The notes under the pieces: model-generated
Database searches by the model: none
What the model was told of the DNA's origin: nothing
Seen by the model: the letters and a program-made list of their open reading frames with translations, nothing else
Program-made: the position numbers and the translations under genes
From: Bacteroidota bacterium
GTDB lineage: Bacteria > Bacteroidota > Bacteroidia > 2-12-FULL-35-15
Direction of reading: 5' to 3'
DNA length: 48,236 nucleotides
Assembly: GCA_016707685.1 (NCBI GenBank)
Contig: JADJHE010000023.1
Coordinates: 1 to 48,236 of the forward strand
Shown here: in pieces, positions 38,294-47,674 of the stretch
Numbering within the stretch: position 1 is the stretch's first letter
Layout of the letters: every line of letters starts with the position of its first letter

Positions 38294-40060
38294 TTATACC
38301 AACTCTTCCTTAAATTGAAGTTCAAACAAACGTTTGTAGTGTCCGTTGAATTTTAATAATTCCTGGTGATTCCCTTCTTCAATAATTTCACCTTTTTCCA
38401 TCACAATAATTTTGTCTGCTTTTTGTATGGTTGCTAAACGATGAGCAATAATGATGGAGGTTCTATTTTGAGTGAGTTTATTAATGGCATTTTGAATCAG
38501 CATTTCCGATTCGGTATCAATAGAAGAAGTAGCTTCATCCAATACTAAAATTTTAGGATTGTACACATACGCTCTGATGAAGGAAATTAATTGTCGTTGA
38601 CCAACAGAAAGCATTGCACCACGCTCCATTACATTGTAGTTGTAGCCATTTGGAAGGTTCGAAATAAAATCGTGAGCACCAACAATTTTAGCAGCAGTAA
38701 TTACCTGTTCCTCGGTAATGTCCGGATTGTTAAGTGTAATGTTATTGTAGATGGTATCCGAAAAAAGAAATACATCTTGCAATACTACGCCAATATTTTT
38801 GCGCAAGGATGAAAGTTCGTAATTACGAACATCCATTCCATCAATGGAAATACAGCCTTTGTTGTATTCGTAAAAACGATTTAATAAATTAATCACAGAT
38901 GATTTTCCTGCTCCCGTTGCTCCTACAAGCGCAATGGTTTCACCTTGTTTGGCTTTGAAGGATACATTTTTTAAAATCCAATCTTCCTCATTGTAAGCAA
39001 ACCATACATTTTCGAAGGCAACTTCGCCTTTAATATTTTCTGCCGTTTTAGTTCCTTTGTCTACTATCACATCGTTTGTATCCAGCACTTTAAATACACG
39101 TTCGGAGGATACCATTCCCATTTGAAGTGTATTGAAGCGGTCGGCTAACTGACGAATTGGGCGGAACATCATGTTTAAGAACATGATAAACTCAACCACA
39201 TGACCGATACTGGTTTTGCTTTCTAGAATACTTTTACCACCCCACCAAACAAGTAAACCCAATGATGCAGCAGATAAAATTTCTACAACTGGAAAGAAGA
39301 TAGAGTAGGCCATAATGGAGCGAACATTGGCATCGCGGTGTTTTCCATTGATGTCTTCAAACTTTTTTAATTCCTCTTTTTCACGGTTAAACAATTGAAT
39401 GATGTTGATTCCCGTAATGTGTTCTTGTACAAATGCATTTAAGCGTGCAACTTGTGTATGTACATCCTGAAAAGATGCAGCAACCGATTTTTTAAATAAG
39501 TAGGTCGCAATTAATAACAATGGAATTGGAATCAGAATAATTAAGGTAAGCTGATAATCGATGTAAAGCATTACACCCAGAATTACACTTAATTTTAACA
39601 AGTCGCCCATGATGACAATTAAGCCTTCCGAGAAAATATCTGCAACCACTTCAATGTCCGAAACGGCTCTTGTTACAAGTGTTCCAATCGGTGTATTGTC
39701 GTAATACTTTAAACGTAAATTAACAATGTGTTGGTACACTTTAATTCGTAAATCACGAATAATGCTTTGACCAAGTTTGTTGGTTAAATAGGAGTCGGAA
39801 AATTGCATGAATGCTTCTGTACAAAGCAATGCAATTAATGCAATGGTCATCCATAACAACATTGGAGCATTGGGTTTTGCTACAAAATTATCGAGTGTGT
39901 ATTGTACTAAAATTGGGCGTAATGGAGATAAAAGCGCAAGTGTAATAGTAGTTGTGAGTGCAAAACCAACGGTTCTCCGATGTGGTTTTGCGTATGCAAA
40001 AATTCGTTTGAGTATTTGCCAATCAACTGCTTTACCTGTTATCTTTTTCTTCTCCGACAT
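38294..40060 (-). CDS. ABC exporter, fused permease and ATPase (MsbA-like)
   Basis: 588 residues, intact, one half-transporter. N-terminal exporter membrane domain with six segments (TVGFALTTTITLALLSPLRP, IVIMGDLLKLSVILGVMLYI and others) and the loops TLVTRAVSDIEVVADIFSEG. ATPase: Walker A GATGAGKS, Q-loop GVVLQDVFLF, signature LSVGQRQ (S-V instead of the usual S-G-G), Walker B ILVLDEATSSID, H-loop IIIAHRL. MsbA-type exporters flip lipid A or other lipids; the substrate cannot be told from the sequence. It starts 4 nt after the truA stop, so it is probably in one operon with truA. Confidence 0.9.
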   Translation of the reverse strand: MSEKKKITGKAVDWQILKRIFAYAKPHRRTVGFALTTTITLALLSPLRPILVQYTLDNFVAKPNAPMLLWMTIALIALLCTEAFMQFSDSYLTNKLGQSIIRDLRIKVYQHIVNLRLKYYDNTPIGTLVTRAVSDIEVVADIFSEGLIVIMGDLLKLSVILGVMLYIDYQLTLIILIPIPLLLIATYLFKKSVAASFQDVHTQVARLNAFVQEHITGINIIQLFNREKEELKKFEDINGKHRDANVRSIMAYSIFFPVVEILSAASLGLLVWWGGKSILESKTSIGHVVEFIMFLNMMFRPIRQLADRFNTLQMGMVSSERVFKVLDTNDVIVDKGTKTAENIKGEVAFENVWFAYNEEDWILKNVSFKAKQGETIALVGATGAGKSSVINLLNRFYEYNKGCISIDGMDVRNYELSSLRKNIGVVLQDVFLFSDTIYNNITLNNPDITEEQVITAAKIVGAHDFISNLPNGYNYNVMERGAMLSVGQRQLISFIRAYVYNPKILVLDEATSSIDTESEMLIQNAINKLTQNRTSIIIAHRLATIQKADKIIVMEKGEIIEEGNHQELLKFNGHYKRLFELQFKEELV

Positions 40061-40064
40061 GTTC

Positions 40065-40826
40065 TTATTCCTTAATCAGTTGTGATGGGTATTTTATTTT
40101 TGTAAGATACAATCCGCAAGCAGGAACCGAAGCACCTGCATTGGAGCGGTTTTTACTTTCAATAATACTTTTTAAATCTTCAATTTTTGTTTTGCCTTCG
40201 CCAATTTCTAACAAGGTGCCAACAATTGCTCGAACCATGTTTCTTAAAAAACGATCAGCAGTAATGGTGAATACAATGCAATTATCTTCCTCTTTCCAAT
40301 AGGCTTCCGTAATTTTACAATTATTGGTAAAGGTTTGTGTATTGCTTTTGCTAAAGCAACTAAAATCTGTGTAGTCTAACAAAATTTTTGCGGCATTGTT
40401 CATTGCCTCCAAATTTAATGGGCTAGAAATAAAATTTGCAGCATCAATCATGAATGGATTTTTTTGTCTGGAAATCCAGTATTCATAGGTTCTGCTAATT
40501 GCATCAAATCGGGTGCTTGCTTCTGGTCCAACTTCAATTAATTGGTAAACAGCAATGTCGCTAGGCAATACAGAATTGAGCTTGTAAATCCATTTATCGT
40601 GATTAGCAATTAAATCCGTTTTGGTAGTATCAAAATGTGCGTAATAGTCTTTTGCATGCACGCCAGTATCCGTTCTGCCACAGCCAGTAACTTGAATGGG
40701 CTCATTCAATACCATCGAAAGTTTTTCATTCAGTACTTGTTGAATGGTATGCGGTGTATTCTCCTGCACTTGCCAGCCGTGATAAGCTGTTCCTTTGTAT
40801 GATAGTTGTAAAAAGTAGCGCTGCAT
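40065..40826 (-). CDS. truA: tRNA pseudouridine synthase A (TruA)
   Basis: Makes pseudouridine at positions 38-40 of tRNA. 253 residues. The catalytic block TGCGRTDTGVHAKDYYAHFD places the catalytic Asp at about residue 53. It is followed by LNSVLPSDIAV, RFDAISRTYEYWI and the C-terminal TADRFLRNMVRAIVGTLLEIG typical of TruA. I chose ATG 40826 (MQRYFLQLSYKGTAYHGW), the natural TruA N-terminus; a TTG four codons earlier is possible. The upstream terminator separates it from the secreted protein further upstream. Confidence 0.95.
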   Translation of the reverse strand: MQRYFLQLSYKGTAYHGWQVQENTPHTIQQVLNEKLSMVLNEPIQVTGCGRTDTGVHAKDYYAHFDTTKTDLIANHDKWIYKLNSVLPSDIAVYQLIEVGPEASTRFDAISRTYEYWISRQKNPFMIDAANFISSPLNLEAMNNAAKILLDYTDFSCFSKSNTQTFTNNCKITEAYWKEEDNCIVFTITADRFLRNMVRAIVGTLLEIGEGKTKIEDLKSIIESKNRSNAGASVPACGLYLTKIKYPSQLIKE

Positions 40827-40871
40827 GTTCAGCTGCAAATTTAATTGATAAAATCGAATTTTAGGGAATAA

Positions 40872-40900
40872 AAAAGCCCCTTGGCAATCAAGGGGCTTTT
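40872..40900 (-). terminator. Intrinsic terminator
   Basis: A 12-bp perfect stem AAAAGCCCCTTG / CAAGGGGCTTTT with loop GCAAT, 3 nt past the stop of the secreted protein gene (stop at 40903). Its A-rich left arm gives the T run on the minus strand. Confidence 0.85.
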
Positions 40901-40902
40901 GT

Positions 40903-41313
40903 TTAGTTGGCAGTCATTTCGTAAATCGAATGCGTTTCATCTGGATCGCGGTAATCGAATTTTAATTTTGTTTTTTCGACACTGATAATTTTATAGTTGA
41001 ATTTTTCGTTTGTTGCGCTATCTGTGAAGTACACATATTGACCTGTTTTAGACCATGTCCCGGCTTTTTTATTGCCAAATAAGATTAAGTTATAAGTACC
41101 ATCAAGGTTCATCAATAACATATCGTTTTGTGTTTTTTCGTTTGGTTTGTTTACCACACCCCATTCTTCGATGGTAACAACTTTCCATTGTTTCCCACAC
41201 ATTAAGCTGTCTTTTGCTGATAATTTTGCTTTAGCAGGTTGTTTAGCTGCAGTTTGCGCATTTGCTGCTGAAACAGCTACTAGAAAGGATAAAAAGAATA
41301 TTATTTTTTTCAT
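40903..41313 (-). CDS. Secreted lipocalin-like protein of unknown function
   Basis: 136 residues. Signal peptide MKKIIFFLSFLVAVSAANAQ, a short Lys/Ala-rich linker, then a small beta-rich domain: GKQWKVVTIEEWG, NDMLLMNLDGTYNLILFGNK, AGTWSKTGQYVYF and KTKLKFDYRDPDETHSIYEM. The order 'W-x-x-x ... M-x-x-x-x-D-G-T-Y ... G-x-W' is that of small lipocalin-like domains common in this phylum. Ligand unknown. It is divergent from rho, with 248 nt between the two starts, and is closed by its own terminator. Confidence 0.7.
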   Translation of the reverse strand: MKKIIFFLSFLVAVSAANAQTAAKQPAKAKLSAKDSLMCGKQWKVVTIEEWGVVNKPNEKTQNDMLLMNLDGTYNLILFGNKKAGTWSKTGQYVYFTDSATNEKFNYKIISVEKTKLKFDYRDPDETHSIYEMTAN

Positions 41314-41400
41314 TGCATTGAGTTTTTAATAATGGTGATACAATATTATCATTTTTGATCGTATTTGGCAATTTTTGAGCCATTTTTACTGAATTATTAC

Positions 41401-41429
41401 TTGTATGTTAAAAAAAACTTGTATTATTG
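41401..41429 (+). promoter_or_regulatory. Possible rho promoter
   Basis: TTG (41401-41403), an 18-nt spacer and TATTATTG (41422-41429), one mismatch from TAnnTTTG. It would give a rho leader of about 125 nt before the ATG at 41562. I see no hairpin there; the rest of 41314-41561 shows no other feature. Confidence 0.35.
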
Positions 41430-41561
41430 CAAAGCGTTTCCGCTGTTATATCATCTTATAACAAATCAATCACAAAACATTTACAAATTTATTTTATTAA
41501 ACTTATTCATTCTGTCCAAGCTCCATTTCTGATGAGCTCTCTATTAACCAAATAAAAACAT

Positions 41562-43193
41562 ATGTACGATATTATCGAATTAAACAACAAGCTTGTTGGT
41601 GAATTAAAAGAAATTGCAAAAAACTTAAACATACCTAAGTACGAAGCATTAAAAAAGCAAGAGTTGATTTATAAAATTCTTGATCACCAAGCAATCAACC
41701 CACCAGCAGTTACAGATGCTCCTAAAGCAGAAGAGTCGAAAACGACTACTAGACCTCGAAAAGTAAGATTAGAAAATATAGATACTGAGCCTAAAACGAA
41801 AGAAACGGTTGAACCAACAACATTCTTTCATGATGAAGATTTTTCTACGACAACTCCAAAGGTTGAAGTGCCTGAAGTTTCAGCAAATGTTCATACACCA
41901 GTAAATACGACTACTCCAGTTCAAAATCCGAATGAAGATCCTTCTTCTTCTGAAAATATTGAAAAAGCGACTACCGAAATGCAAGGTCATGAGCGTAGAG
42001 ATAGAGATCAACACAATAAATTCAAACAACATAACCAACAACCTCGTCCACCAAAACAAGAAGACTTGTATAATTTTGATGGTATTGTTGTAAGTGAAGG
42101 TGTTTTAGAAATTATGCCTGATGGTTATGGCTTTTTGCGTTCATCGGATTATAACTATTTAAATTCACCTGATGATATTTATGTATCACAATCACAAATT
42201 AAATTATTTGGATTAAAAACAGGTGATACTGTATTAGGAAGTATTCGTCCACCAAAAGAAGGAGAGAAATATTTTCCATTAATTAAAGTGGAGCAAATCA
42301 ATGGACGCGAACCAGCATTTGTTCGTGACCGCGTGCCTTTCGATTATTTGACACCATTATTCCCTTACGAAAAATTTAAATTGACTGGTCATCCTGAATC
42401 CAATTTAAGTACACGTATTTTTGATTTGGTAACTCCAATTGGTAAAGGTCAACGTGCATTAATTGTGGCTCAACCAAAAACTGGTAAAACAGTATTATTG
42501 AAAGATATTGCAAATGCAATTGCTGCAAATCACCCGGAGACTTATTTAATCATTTTATTAATTGATGAACGTCCGGAAGAGGTTACAGACATGGCACGTA
42601 GTGTAAAAGCAGAAGTAGTTGCTTCTACATTTGATGAGCCAGCTGATCGCCATGTAAAAATTGCTAACATTGTTTTGGAGAAAGCAAAACGTATGGTAGA
42701 GTGTGGACATGATGTTTGTATTTTATTAGATTCAATTACACGTTTAGCACGTGCCTACAATACTGTACAACCAGCTTCTGGTAAAGTGTTGAGTGGTGGT
42801 GTGGATGCAAATGCATTACACAAGCCAAAACGTTTCTTTGGTGCTGCTCGTAAAATCGAGAATGGAGGTTCATTAACAATCATTGCAACAGCATTAACTG
42901 ATACTGGTTCTAAAATGGATGAGGTAATTTTTGAAGAGTTTAAAGGAACAGGTAACTCAGAAATTCAATTGGATAGAAAAATTGCCAACAAACGTGTTTA
43001 CCCAGCAATTGATATTGTTGCATCAAGTACTCGTAGAGATGATTTATTGGTGGATAAAGAAACACAACAACGTGTTTGGATATTGCGTAAACATTTATCG
43101 GATATGAATCCGGTAGAGGCAATGGATTTCTTGAAAGATCGATTGAAAAATACACAAACTAATGAGGAATTTTTAATTGCAATGAATGGTTAG
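41562..43193 (+). CDS. rho: Transcription termination factor Rho
   Basis: Hexameric RNA helicase that ends transcription at unstructured C-rich RNA. 543 residues, intact. Residues 1-43 form the N-terminal helical domain (IIELNNKLVGELKEIAKNL). Residues about 44-167 are a disordered insertion rich in Thr/Pro/Glu with a charged, Gln/His/Asn-rich end (RDRDQHNKFKQHNQQPRPPK). The cold-shock RNA-binding domain follows (GVLEIMPDGYGFLRSSDYNY). ATPase: Walker A AQPKTGKTVLLKDI, Walker B CILLDSITRLARA, Q-loop region SGGVDANALHKPKRFFGAAR and the R-loop around GTGNSEIQLDRKIAN. 27 nt upstream of a DUF4199 gene in the same direction. Confidence 0.97.
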   Translation: MYDIIELNNKLVGELKEIAKNLNIPKYEALKKQELIYKILDHQAINPPAVTDAPKAEESKTTTRPRKVRLENIDTEPKTKETVEPTTFFHDEDFSTTTPKVEVPEVSANVHTPVNTTTPVQNPNEDPSSSENIEKATTEMQGHERRDRDQHNKFKQHNQQPRPPKQEDLYNFDGIVVSEGVLEIMPDGYGFLRSSDYNYLNSPDDIYVSQSQIKLFGLKTGDTVLGSIRPPKEGEKYFPLIKVEQINGREPAFVRDRVPFDYLTPLFPYEKFKLTGHPESNLSTRIFDLVTPIGKGQRALIVAQPKTGKTVLLKDIANAIAANHPETYLIILLIDERPEEVTDMARSVKAEVVASTFDEPADRHVKIANIVLEKAKRMVECGHDVCILLDSITRLARAYNTVQPASGKVLSGGVDANALHKPKRFFGAARKIENGGSLTIIATALTDTGSKMDEVIFEEFKGTGNSEIQLDRKIANKRVYPAIDIVASSTRRDDLLVDKETQQRVWILRKHLSDMNPVEAMDFLKDRLKNTQTNEEFLIAMNG

Positions 43194-43220
43194 TAATAAC
43201 CTTTTAAAAAATAAGAGTAT

Positions 43221-43739
43221 ATGAGAAAAAGTGGATTGACGATACAAATAGCAATAGTGGCAGGAGTAATCAATTGTGTTGCTTGGTACGTTTTTGCAAA
43301 ATCAATAGGTTTTTACGAAATAGATGTATACAAATACCGTAACTATGTTACTTTGGGTGTATTGATTACGGGAATCTTTTTAGCAGTGTTTTTAGCAAAG
43401 CGTAAAGCAGATGGCTTCATTGAATTTAAAGATACTGTAAAAACAGGATTGTTGTATAGCATTGTATTGGCTGTTGTATTAGCAATATTTAATTATATCT
43501 ATTATGCATTTATTACACCAGATACAATTGAATTCTTTTTGAGTGAGGCAAAAAACTACATGCTAAAATATCCAGAAAAATTTAAGGCAGAGGACATTCC
43601 TCGCTATTTAGAAGGAGAGAAAGGGAATTTTAGTTCGGTGAAATTAATTCCACCTGTGTTGTTTTTCGGACTACTGATTTCACTTTTAATAGGAGCAATA
43701 CTTCAGAAAAAAAATCCAAACAAAGTATCAGAAAATTAA
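43221..43739 (+). CDS. DUF4199-family membrane protein
   Basis: 172 residues, four predicted membrane segments: IQIAIVAGVINCVAWYVFA, LGVLITGIFLAVFLAKR, LLYSIVLAVVLAIFNYIYYA and LIPPVLFFGLLISLLIGAIL. GFIEFKDTVKTGLLYS between segments two and three is the usual DUF4199 feature. Function unknown; members occur widely in Bacteroidota. It follows rho by 27 nt and may be cotranscribed; a strong terminator lies 5 nt past the stop. Confidence 0.82.
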   Translation: MRKSGLTIQIAIVAGVINCVAWYVFAKSIGFYEIDVYKYRNYVTLGVLITGIFLAVFLAKRKADGFIEFKDTVKTGLLYSIVLAVVLAIFNYIYYAFITPDTIEFFLSEAKNYMLKYPEKFKAEDIPRYLEGEKGNFSSVKLIPPVLFFGLLISLLIGAILQKKNPNKVSEN

Positions 43740-43743
43740 AAAT

Positions 43744-43777
43744 AAAAAGCCCCTTTCAGTTTTGAAAGGGGCTTTTT
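43744..43777. terminator. Bidirectional intrinsic terminator
   Basis: A 15-bp perfect stem AAAAAGCCCCTTTCA / TGAAAGGGGCTTTTT with loop GTTT between the convergent DUF4199 and P-type ATPase genes; it touches the stop of the latter. Confidence 0.92.
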
Positions 43778-46280
43778 TTATTGAACATCTTTTCTTCTCG
43801 TTCTCCATTTCACCAGTTCAAACCAGATAACAGATACAAAGCCAATTAATATGCTGATGCATAGCTGTTGAATACTTAATGATTCAAATTTAAAAAATGC
43901 TGCAAAGGGTTTGATGTAGATTAACAGAGCGGAGAGTAGTAAGGTTGATAGAATTATTAGGACGACTAAATTGTTCTTGTATTTCAATGTAGTAAGCACA
44001 GAATAATAAAAGGAACGGTTTACAAGTGTTAGAAAAATGTTTGCTGCTATTAGTGTAGTAAAAACCAGTGTACGTGTTAAATTTTCATCCGCTCCAGTAT
44101 ACACAGCATATTGGTAGGCAGTCAGTGTTCCTGCTGTAATCATTACTCCCTGAACAATACTCGTTGTTAATTCCTTTAAATTAAAAAAGGTATTTGTAAA
44201 AGGACGAGGAATTTGAAACATGGTGTTTTTCTCTATCGGTTCATTCTCATAGATGATAGAGCAGGTGGGACCCATGATTAATTCTAAAAAGATAACATGC
44301 ACTGGCGTGAATATGCTCGGATAAATCCAACCCAATGCTAATGGAATAAATACTGTAAGTATAATTGGAATGTGGATAGATATAATGTATTGAATTGCTT
44401 TTTTTAGATTGGTGTAGATTTTTCTACCCATTGCAATTGCATCCACCATTTTTGATAAATCATCATCCACCAAAATTAAGGATGCAGCTTGTTTGGCTAT
44501 TTCGGTTCCTTTTTTACCCATGGCAATGCCAATATGTGCAGCTTTTAGTGCAGGACCATCATTTACACCATCACCTGTCATTGCTACAATTTCGTTATTG
44601 GATTTAAACGCATTGATAATTCGAAGTTTTGCCTCTGGGAACATTCGAGTGAATAGGTATGTTTCAGAAACTTTCTTTTGAAGCTCCTCCTCATTTAGGA
44701 GCATTAACTCATCGCCCGTTAAGCTTTTATCGTAGCCAATAAAACCTATTTGTTTGGCAATAGCACTGGTGGTTGCTGCATTGTCGCCCGTAACAATTTT
44801 TACTTTTATACCTGCTGCATAAAATGATTTTAAAACATCCTGAATGTTTTTTTTGGGAGGATCGTAAAATGCTACAATTCCTTTAAATGTGAATTTGAAT
44901 TCTTGTTGTGTTTTTGGATAGTTATTTTCATTGAATATAGCTTCGCCCACACCAAGCACTCGATAACCATCTTTGGCAAGTGTTTTAATTGTTTCTTCAA
45001 TTTGTTGTTTTTCAGTTTGAGAAAGCGTTGAGGCATTCATTAACGCCTCTGGTGCTCCTTTGGCTGCAATTATTTTTTTACCTGTGTTGTCTTCAAAAAT
45101 ATGCGTCATCATAGGCGGTTTGCCATCTAATGGATATTCATGAATCATTTTAAAAGAGGCGCGCTCATCCTTTTCAATCAGTTGTATGTAAGCATTGTGC
45201 AATGCAATTTCCATGGGGTCAAAAGGAATGGGCTCACTCGACCACATCGCTAGTTTTATTAATTCTAATTCAGTAGCATTTAATTGTTCTTCTGGTGTAC
45301 GAATTTTATTTTCAGATAAAGAATAAATGCGAGCCAAGCTCATTTTGTTTTCGGTGAGTGTTCCTGTTTTGTCGGTACAAATAACCGTTGCACTGCCAAG
45401 TGTTTCCACCGTCTTCATTTGTTTAACAACAATCCCTAATTTCATTAATCGCCAGGCACCTAGTGCCATAAAGGTGGTAAAGGCAACAGGGATTTCTTCG
45501 GGAAGAATGCTCATAGCGAGCGTAAGTGCTTTTAGCAAACTATCCAAAATATTGTGGCTTTGAAAAAAATTGATTGCCCAAACAATTAAAAATACGATGG
45601 CACCTATAATCACCATCTTTTTTACAAAATTGTTGATTTGTAATTCGAGTGGTGTTTTTTCTTCAACGATACTTTCTAAACTTTTCCAATTTTCCCAAGT
45701 TTGGTTTCATTGCCAATTGAAATAACAGTTGCTATTGCTAACCCGCTGGCAACTGTAGTTCCTTTATAAATGAATTTATCTTCTTTACTTGCATCTTTAA
45801 AAACGGACATAGACTCTCCCGTTAAAATGGATTCGTTTACCGAAAAATCATTGGATTGAATAATTTCTGCATCGGCAGCAATGAAGGTTCCTTCTTCAAC
45901 AATTAAGCTATCACCTATGACAAGCTCTTCACTTTTAATTTCTATTGTTGTTCCATTACGTATTACTTTGCATAGGGGTTGTGTAAAGTCTTTTAGCTTT
46001 TGCAAGGCATTTCTGCTTCTCGAATCTTGATACAGTGAGATACCTGCGACTAATACAATTGCTGAAGCAAGAAAAATTCCATCTCCGGTTTTTCCACTAA
46101 TAAAATAAATGCTGGATGCAATGAGCAGTAAAATTACCATTGGTTCTTTTACTAGGCTTTTTAAGGCATCAACAAATCCATTTTCTTTTTTGAAGGTTAA
46201 TGTATTTGTTCCATGTTTTTTCTTGAAGCTTCTATTTGTTGAGTGCTTAATCCTTGTATGTTGAATGTGTCGTTTGACAT
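43778..46280 (-). CDS. P-type cation-transporting ATPase (type II, Ca2+-like), frameshifted
   Basis: Pumps a cation by a phospho-aspartate cycle. About 834 residues once repaired. N-terminus MSNDTFNIQGLSTQQIEASR begins the cation-ATPase N-terminal helix. Actuator: SEELVIGDSLIVEEG and the TGES motif in ESILTGESMSVFK. Membrane helix 4: SILPEEIPVAF (PEEIP in place of the PEGLP of SERCA-like pumps). Phosphorylation: CTDKTGTLTENKM. Nucleotide domain and hinge: VKIVTGDNAATTSAIAKQIG and MTGDGVNDGPALKAA. Two single-A losses on the minus strand (near 45683 and near 46216) cause the breaks. The PEEIP sequence differs from typical Ca2+ pumps, so the ion is uncertain. Confidence 0.88.
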
Positions 46281-46398
46281 GGAGCGCGTTGATTGTACTG
46301 CTAATTTACAGCTTTTTGAGCAGTTAGAAGGCAGAATAGAATGAACAGATGCGGATTTTTAATTGTACTTTCGCTTCGTAAAAATTGAAGTTTAAAAG

Positions 46399-46845
46399 AT
46401 GAAAAAGTCAAGCTACGAGCTACCTGAAGCAATTGATGCAAAAGAATCGGAGTATTTATACCTCGATAAATCATCCATACGTGGTGCGGGAAAAGGCTTG
46501 TTCACTTCCATTCCTATTTACAAGAATGAAATCATTTCGCTTTTTAAAGGGAAGATTTTGTCGAATGAAGAGGCTGCTAGGCGTGCTAAAAAGAATTTGG
46601 ATGGTTATTTTGTGAGCATGCTGGATGGTACCATTATGGACTCGAAAGATGTTAATTGTTTTGCCAAATATGCCAATGATGCGGAAGGATTAGAAACACG
46701 AAATGCTAAAAATAATTCGCACATAACAGTGGATGAAGAAGGAAATGTGTGTTTGGTTGCTATTCGTAATATTAGAGCAAACGAAGAAATATTTTGTTCC
46801 TATGGAAAAAAATACTGGAAAAACTTCAGTAAGGATGATCACTAA
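46399..46845 (+). CDS. SET-domain protein (putative lysine methyltransferase)
   Basis: 148 residues, consisting almost only of a SET domain. SIRGAGKGLFTSIPIYKNEI is the N-flanking segment with the G-x-G SAM-binding pattern; FAKYANDAEG with NNSHI replaces the usual NHxxxPN pseudoknot; the C-terminal EEIFCSYGKKYW holds the catalytic Tyr (G-x-x-Y-like: C-S-Y-G). No pre-SET or post-SET cysteines. The protein could methylate a protein lysine (ribosomal or DNA-binding). Divergent from the P-type ATPase; its stop directly abuts the stop of the opposing esterase gene without a terminator. Confidence 0.8.
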   Translation: MKKSSYELPEAIDAKESEYLYLDKSSIRGAGKGLFTSIPIYKNEIISLFKGKILSNEEAARRAKKNLDGYFVSMLDGTIMDSKDVNCFAKYANDAEGLETRNAKNNSHITVDEEGNVCLVAIRNIRANEEIFCSYGKKYWKNFSKDDH

Positions 46846-47664
46846 TTATTTCTTTCCATAGAACACTTCCATTGCTCTGTATACTGCACGGTGCAATATG
46901 GTAGCATGATCTTCATTTGGTAAATATTCAAAATGTGTAGAAAGATTTTTCTGAGCTTTTAATAGTGCTGCTAATTTTTTTGCATCATTTTCCATCACTT
47001 TCCCTTCTTTTCCAACTCCTACAAAGACGCTTAATTTTTTATCTGAACTATTTTTAAGTAGTTCAGGTGCTTTTTTCAGTAAGGACTCGTTATCCCACCA
47101 TAAACTTGGACTGATGATGATGTAGTTGTTGAATAAATTCGGTTTCTTTAATAAAATTTCGGTTGCTAATAAAGCACCTAACGATTGCCCGATGATAGTC
47201 TTGGATTCATTTGTTTTGTATGATTTCTGAATCGCAGGTTGTAATTCGTTTTCTATAAAAGCAATGAATTTGGCCGAGCCACCTGTAGTAGGGAAATCTT
47301 TTTTGTCCTGCTCAATGGTGGTTGGGAATGTATAATCACGTTTGCGATCAACATTTGAAATGCCTACTACAATGGAGTTGGGCATTAATTGGTACATGTT
47401 TAAAAATTGAGCTAATCCTGCGATATGAATAAAATCTTCATGAGCCGAACCGTCTAATACATATACAACAGGGTAGGTGTTAGCGGAATCTTTTGAATAC
47501 CCTTGTGGAAGGTATACGTTTATTGTTCTCTTTTCGTTTAATTCTTTCGAATCGATATAGAAATATTCACCCAGTTTAAATGGTTGTGGTTCATTAAAAA
47601 TAGGTATTTGAGCAAACGAACTCAATGAGAATAATAATACAAAAATTAAAATATTGTTTTTCAT
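46846..47664 (-). CDS. Secreted esterase of the Fes/esterase-D alpha/beta-hydrolase type
   Basis: 272 residues. Signal peptide MKNNILIFVLLFSLSSFAQ. The mature part has a jelly-roll-less esterase layout: RTINVYLPQGYSKDSANTYPVVYVLDGS (strand with oxyanion region), KTIIGQSLGALLATEILLKK (nucleophile elbow GQSLGA, with the Ser at about residue 160), SPSLWWDNESLL, and a C-terminal acidic and His pair in FVGVGKEGKV and NEDHATI. Relatives act on ferri-siderophore esters or carbohydrate esters; the sequence does not decide. Cotranscribed with the upstream pentapeptide-repeat gene (10-nt gap). Confidence 0.85.
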   Translation of the reverse strand: MKNNILIFVLLFSLSSFAQIPIFNEPQPFKLGEYFYIDSKELNEKRTINVYLPQGYSKDSANTYPVVYVLDGSAHEDFIHIAGLAQFLNMYQLMPNSIVVGISNVDRKRDYTFPTTIEQDKKDFPTTGGSAKFIAFIENELQPAIQKSYKTNESKTIIGQSLGALLATEILLKKPNLFNNYIIISPSLWWDNESLLKKAPELLKNSSDKKLSVFVGVGKEGKVMENDAKKLAALLKAQKNLSTHFEYLPNEDHATILHRAVYRAMEVFYGKK

Positions 47665-47674
47665 AAGTTAGTGT

